Shown: piece after piece, positions 60,475-64,000 of the stretch
How positions within the stretch are numbered: position 1 is the first letter of the stretch
Layout of the letters: every line of letters begins with the position of its first letter
Source of the DNA: Vampirovibrionales bacterium
Lineage (GTDB): Bacteria > Cyanobacteriota > Vampirovibrionia > Vampirovibrionales > Vampirovibrionaceae
Direction: 5' to 3'
NCBI GenBank assembly: GCA_029866025.1
Contig: JARXAD010000001.1
Span: 1 to 64,000 of the forward strand
DNA: 64,000 bases
Program-made: the position numbers and the translations under genes
Notes under the pieces: generated by a model
Databases searched by the model: none
The model's input: only the letters and a program-made list of their open reading frames with translations
Told to the model about the DNA's origin: nothing

Positions 60475-61188
60475 CTAATTAGCTGAAGTTCCGGCTTTAC
60501 GGTCTGCGCGGCGCTCTTGGCGACTATCTTTATGTTCTTGGTAAAAGGCTTTCATTTCTTCTCGTGCAGCCTTGGCTTGTTCAGGGTGATCCTTTATCCA
60601 CTGTTGGCGCTGAGCTTGACGTTGCTCTGGAGGTAGGTTTTGCCATGTTTCTCGCTGGGCGGAAAATTCTGGATGATTCGCCTTAAACTGGTCTTTACGT
60701 TGCTGAACAGCAGCAGCTTTTTCAGGATTTTTTTGGGCCCATTCGGCACGTTTGGCTTGGCGTTGTTCTGGGTTTAGGTTGGCTTTGGGCCGATTTCCTA
60801 GGTGGTTACGATCATAACGGTCTTCACTACGGTCTACTTTGTTTTCAGCTCGATCACGCACATCTTCACGACGGTCCACTACGTCTTCGCGCGCGTCGCG
60901 GCGGTCTTCGGCTTTATCGCGCCAGCCACCGTCATAGCGAGCATCGCGCACATCTTCGCGACGGTCAGCGACATCTTCACGGCGGTCGCGAACATTCTCA
61001 CGACGATCGGCCACGTTCTCACGACGATCTCTAACATTTTCCTGACGATCACGACGAACGGCCTGAGGGGCTGGACGACGTCCTGTGCCACGGCGAGCAG
61101 GTTCTGCTGAAGACGAGAGAGGGAGCAAGGTTGTGGTTAATAACAACGCCGCTAAAACTACCAAAAAAGACTTCTGAAAGGACTTCAT
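60475..61188 (-). CDS. Secreted HPE-motif protein 2 with heptad repeats
   Basis: A 237-residue exported protein. ATG 61188 lies about 12 bases after AAGGAG and opens with a signal peptide (SFLVVLAALLLTTTLLPLSSSAE). Residues 47-81 are five tandem heptads of the D-R-R-E-N/D-V-R/A type, with further degenerate copies to about residue 128. The C-terminal half (about 135-230) matches HPE protein 1: WAQKNPEKAAAVQQRKDQF and NHPEFSAQRETWQNLP. It is an older duplicate of that gene into which the heptad region was inserted or lost from the other copy. Function unknown. Confidence 0.8.
   Translation of the reverse strand: MKSFQKSFLVVLAALLLTTTLLPLSSSAEPARRGTGRRPAPQAVRRDRQENVRDRRENVADRRENVRDRREDVADRREDVRDARYDGGWRDKAEDRRDAREDVVDRREDVRDRAENKVDRSEDRYDRNHLGNRPKANLNPEQRQAKRAEWAQKNPEKAAAVQQRKDQFKANHPEFSAQRETWQNLPPEQRQAQRQQWIKDHPEQAKAAREEMKAFYQEHKDSRQERRADRKAGTSAN
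60946..61050 (-). repeat. Tandem 21-base repeats coding heptads
   Basis: Five consecutive 21-base units, each coding D-R-R/Q-E-N/D-V-R/A, inside HPE protein 2. Degenerate heptads continue to about 60805. Confidence 0.85.
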
Positions 61189-61339
61189 AAGGACTTGGTC
61201 TCCTTTTAAAGAGGGAACGACACGAACAATTAACACATATCTGTTTAATAGCATCGAGCGCTATTTTGTGAACACCTGCTAAACGAACATTTTTTAAGAG
61301 TTAGTTTATCAAAAAAAGTTCCCGACCCAAATAAACCCC

Positions 61340-62062
61340 CTATTTTTCAAGGGTTTTCACCCACTGCGTAGTGGCGCTTTCTTTGGGCGATTTTCTAGCT
61401 TTAACGTCTATTTTGGGGCAGTGGTGTTCAATAGGGCATACATCGCAGCGGGCTCCAATGGGCTTGCAAATTTCTTGGCCATGGCGCACGAGTACCCAAT
61501 TAATAACAGACCACAAATGGGGCGGCAACTTTTCTCGTAGCGCCCATTCGGTGGCTTCAGGGTCTTTTGTTTTTACATAACCCAAGCGGTTACTAATGCG
61601 ATGTACGTGAATATCCACACAAATGGCTGGCTTACCAAAGCCTAGGCCCACCACCAAGTTAGCGGTTTTACGCCCCACGCCTTTAAATGTCAGCAACGTC
61701 TCAATGTCATCAGGCACCACGCTATTAAAGCGAGTGACCAATTCTTGGCAAATGGTTTGAATGGTGACGGCCTTGGTTTTGTAAAATCCGGCAGGATAAA
61801 TAAGCTGACGAATGGTTTCTAAATCTAACCCTGCCATAGCCTTTGGGGTGTCGGCAGCAGCAAAAAGCCTTTCACAGGCCGCCATCGTCACCTCATCTTT
61901 GGTGCGCAAACTAATAATGCAGCCCACCAATACTTTAAACGGGTTGTTTTGGGTCACTGTGTCCATCGGGTGATCGGGAAAGGTTTTTGTTAGCGTCGTC
62001 AAAATGGTCTCGATGGGAGGCGAGACCGCAGTTTTTGAGGGTGATTTTTTTGAAGAAGGCAC
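61340..62062 (-). CDS. nth: Endonuclease III
   Basis: A 240-residue base-excision-repair glycosylase/AP lyase for oxidised pyrimidines. Helix-hairpin-helix LLTFKGVGRKTANLVVG carries the catalytic Lys, AICVDIHVHRISNRLG the catalytic Asp, and CKPIGARCDVCPIEHHC is the C-x6-C-x2-C-x5-C [4Fe-4S] cluster. GTG 62062 follows AAGGG by about 7 bases, and is preferred over TTG 62101. A ~30-residue Ser/Lys-rich N-terminus precedes the conserved core. Confidence 0.95.
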   Translation of the reverse strand: MPSSKKSPSKTAVSPPIETILTTLTKTFPDHPMDTVTQNNPFKVLVGCIISLRTKDEVTMAACERLFAAADTPKAMAGLDLETIRQLIYPAGFYKTKAVTIQTICQELVTRFNSVVPDDIETLLTFKGVGRKTANLVVGLGFGKPAICVDIHVHRISNRLGYVKTKDPEATEWALREKLPPHLWSVINWVLVRHGQEICKPIGARCDVCPIEHHCPKIDVKARKSPKESATTQWVKTLEK

Positions 62063-62267
62063 GTGAAGACCCTTGCCGTTGTATAAACAGTAAAGATACA
62101 AATTGCTTTGGTAGCCGCTACGGTACCCGTCATTATAGTCGGGTTTAAAGTTCGTCTAAATGATGCATAGTAAAGATGAGACGTACCCTTTTAAAATAAG
62201 AGGGTTAACTAGGTGTTTCCTTTGTATCTTAGCCAGCCCCCTTGCCAACAGAGAGAATGCTTCTTGT

Positions 62268-63545
62268 ATGCCCTTTGCCGCCCCCCTTCGTAAAAAAATA
62301 GCAGATGACGACAAGATTCTTACCTTGGATGACCGAATTAAGCAGGGTTTGTCAGAATATGGCGCTCAGCAATTTCATGTGGCAAAGGCTACCTTTACCG
62401 AGCTTACTCAAGAATATCCTCATTTAAGCGAACTTTGGCTTCAGTTAGGCAATTGTGATTATCGCCTGCGGGCTTATTTGCTGGCTGAAAAAAGCTGGAA
62501 AGAATGCTTGCGACTGAACCCTTTGGCTTTGCAAGTGTATATTAACCTGGGCAGCCTATATTACGAGCAAAAAAAATATGAAGAAGCCGAGTACCACTGG
62601 AAAGTTGCCTTAAAGATAGACGAAACTCATAAAATGACGTGGTTACGTTTGGGTGATTTGTATAAATTGCAAGGAAATATTGTTAAGTCGTATCAATACC
62701 ATATGAAATATGCAGAACTTGCAGGGGAGAAAGATCTAGAGTCTCAGCGGGTAAAGCGTCGTTATGAGCAAGGTTTGGGGGCTTATCAGGCCAACATCCG
62801 AATTAGCTATGACTGCATGTACAAAGGCCAACTGGATCATGCTCGTCGGGCTTTTAGCAAAGCCTTTGAATACTACCCAGGCGATGCCAAAGCGTATAAA
62901 GCCTATGGGGCCACATTGTACAAGTTAAACCGTATGGATGATGCTGCCCATGCTTATACCCAAGCGGTGGAGTTGGAGCCTAATGACGCCGGCAACTATA
63001 TTAACTTAGGCGTTATTTTGGAAAAACAAGGGCACACCATTGATGCGGCCTGGTGTTACCAGCAAGGTATTACCAAAGGCAAAGACCCAGCTGCTACCCA
63101 AAAACTAGAGCAGCGTGTTAAGCAGCTAACCGCTACGCGGTTTAATGAGAAATTGGTGGATTATTTTTTTAAGGCGCAAGAAGCGATTGTAGAGTTTAAG
63201 CTAATAGAGGCTAGCCGTCGTTTGGGGCGACTGAGAGAAATGGGGCCCCTTACCCAAGTCATTCATGATGAAATACAACATGAATTGACCAAATTAAGTT
63301 TGCTATATAACCCTAAAAAACAAGCGGAGCAGACGTTTTTACAGTTAGGCAATGATGCGTTAAAAGCAAAGCTGGATGATATTACTCTCCACTTTTATGA
63401 ACAATATTTAACCTCGTTTCCCAGTGGAGAAGCGGTGCAAGAGTTGCGCCCAGCGGTGGAACAACTAAAAGAGCGGATTGAGAAAGCGGAAGCAATACGC
63501 CAAGCGGAGCTTGAGCGGACGCGCCCTCGAAAAAAAATCTTTTAG
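62268..63545 (+). CDS. Large TPR-repeat protein
   Basis: A 425-residue soluble protein with about six to eight TPR units, for example LSELWLQLGNCDYRLRAYLLAEKSW, LQVYINLGSLYYEQKKYEEAEYHW and AGNYINLGVILEKQGHTIDAAWCYQQG. A C-terminal helical region ends with a basic ERTRPRKKIF. ATG 62268 is chosen for GAGAGAA about 10 bases upstream; the open frame extends further upstream without conserved sequence. Probably a scaffold; related in style to the TPR protein at 4790-5773. Confidence 0.85.
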   Translation: MPFAAPLRKKIADDDKILTLDDRIKQGLSEYGAQQFHVAKATFTELTQEYPHLSELWLQLGNCDYRLRAYLLAEKSWKECLRLNPLALQVYINLGSLYYEQKKYEEAEYHWKVALKIDETHKMTWLRLGDLYKLQGNIVKSYQYHMKYAELAGEKDLESQRVKRRYEQGLGAYQANIRISYDCMYKGQLDHARRAFSKAFEYYPGDAKAYKAYGATLYKLNRMDDAAHAYTQAVELEPNDAGNYINLGVILEKQGHTIDAAWCYQQGITKGKDPAATQKLEQRVKQLTATRFNEKLVDYFFKAQEAIVEFKLIEASRRLGRLREMGPLTQVIHDEIQHELTKLSLLYNPKKQAEQTFLQLGNDALKAKLDDITLHFYEQYLTSFPSGEAVQELRPAVEQLKERIEKAEAIRQAELERTRPRKKIF

Positions 63546-63555
63546 CGGGCTGTGT

Positions 63556-64000
63556 TTAAGCCTCGGTGTGTTGTAGCCCATAGGCCATAAGCAACAGCGC
63601 TGCCTCTAAGCCTAGTCCTACCGCCAGTATCCACAATAACCCATAGCTATTGCCTAGCGCTGTGGCAGGAATGAGCAAGCCGACTGTGGCCCAAAAACTA
63701 ACCACAGTAGCGATCGTAGGCCAATGACCCAGGGCTTCGATAATAGCCAAATCTTTATTGGACGTGTGTTGTTCTGGCTGAGATAGCAATACCCACCGCA
63801 GTATGCGAAGCCCAACCTGGCCCAATTGAAGCCCAACCAGCCATAACCAAAGGGTTTGAGCAAGGCCAACTTGTGTGGGCAATACCCACTGCAATATCCA
63901 TGTTAAGGGTAGTAAAATAAGGACCGCTCCAAGCAGTACCATGGTGGCCCAGCGAATCACAGGAAACCAAGCGGTTTTCCATGGTGTTACAGGGGCTTCC
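63556..64000 (-). CDS. Partial membrane protein, 5' end beyond the window
   Basis: The reading frame is open from its stop at 63556 to the right edge, and the visible 148 codons include four membrane segments: VIRWATMVLLGAVLILLPLTW, LAQTLWLWLVGLQLG, ATVVSFWATVGLLIPATAL and LLWILAVGLGLEAALLLMAYG. A short charged loop with SQPEQHTSNKD lies in the middle. The four-helix layout recalls DUF3611-type cyanobacterial/plastid membrane proteins, but I cannot confirm this. A GTG at 63960 is possible, but the upstream residues look coding. Confidence 0.65.
   Translation of the reverse strand, partial: EAPVTPWKTAWFPVIRWATMVLLGAVLILLPLTWILQWVLPTQVGLAQTLWLWLVGLQLGQVGLRILRWVLLSQPEQHTSNKDLAIIEALGHWPTIATVVSFWATVGLLIPATALGNSYGLLWILAVGLGLEAALLLMAYGLQHTEA

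Overview
The window is a gene-dense bacterial chromosome segment of roughly balanced base composition with about 55 protein genes, no rRNA or tRNA gene that I can see and no CRISPR array. The mix points to a Gram-negative-type or cyanobacteria-related heterotroph: seven HEAT/PBS-lyase-type repeats in one protein, a gamma-alpha fused 2-oxoacid:ferredoxin oxidoreductase with its beta subunit, ThyX instead of ThyA, a class I NrdB, a two-component PyrD/PyrK, GlgX, DUF5069 and many small secreted or membrane-anchored proteins. A member of the Vampirovibrionia (Melainabacteria) is my best guess, but it is inference and no marker here proves it.

Layout. 1-10 kb: the edge of a possible transposase gene, mnmD, uvrA (minus), a TPR protein, two small accessory proteins, cinA (minus) and nrdB. 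9.7-10.6 kb: a gene-free stretch packed with hairpins. 10.6-18.8 kb: ahcY, a low-GC membrane protein, a metallophosphoesterase, two Opp/Dpp-type permeases, a sugar nucleotidyltransferase, a CbiX-like chelatase and a SprA-family putative metalloprotease. 18.8-31.7 kb: korA-korB, a DCC-family protein, a cyclic-nucleotide-binding-domain protein, pheT, an acyl-CoA dehydrogenase, pheS, two paralogous lipoproteins, a kinase resembling animal-type phosphomevalonate kinase, and purD. 31.7-46 kb: membrane Zn-peptidase, methyltransferase, pyrK-pyrD, def, glgX, two small membrane proteins, an ABC-2 exporter pair, a degenerate HD-GYP protein, a LipM-like acyltransferase. 46-57.5 kb: DJ-1/PfpI protein, thyX, DUF5069, small secreted proteins, dapA, hmgA plus a flavin reductase-like protein, a HAD phosphatase, typA, a glycine-zipper protein and the HEAT-repeat protein. 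57.5-64 kb: aroC, a tandem duplication carrying two secreted HPE-motif proteins and a broken copy of the aroC 3' end, nth, a large TPR protein and a truncated membrane protein.

Most genes are housekeeping: purine and pyrimidine synthesis (purD, pyrKD, thyX, nrdB), aromatic and lysine synthesis (aroC, dapA), translation (pheS, pheT, def, typA, mnmD), DNA repair (uvrA, nth). Overlapping pairs (pyrK-pyrD, korA-korB, the two permease genes, the ABC-2 pair) are probably cotranscribed. The least explained parts are the hairpin array near 10 kb, the aroC-tail/HPE duplication near 60 kb, and five unrelated small proteins that share a short N-terminal Phe-Gly motif, four of them followed by one membrane segment.
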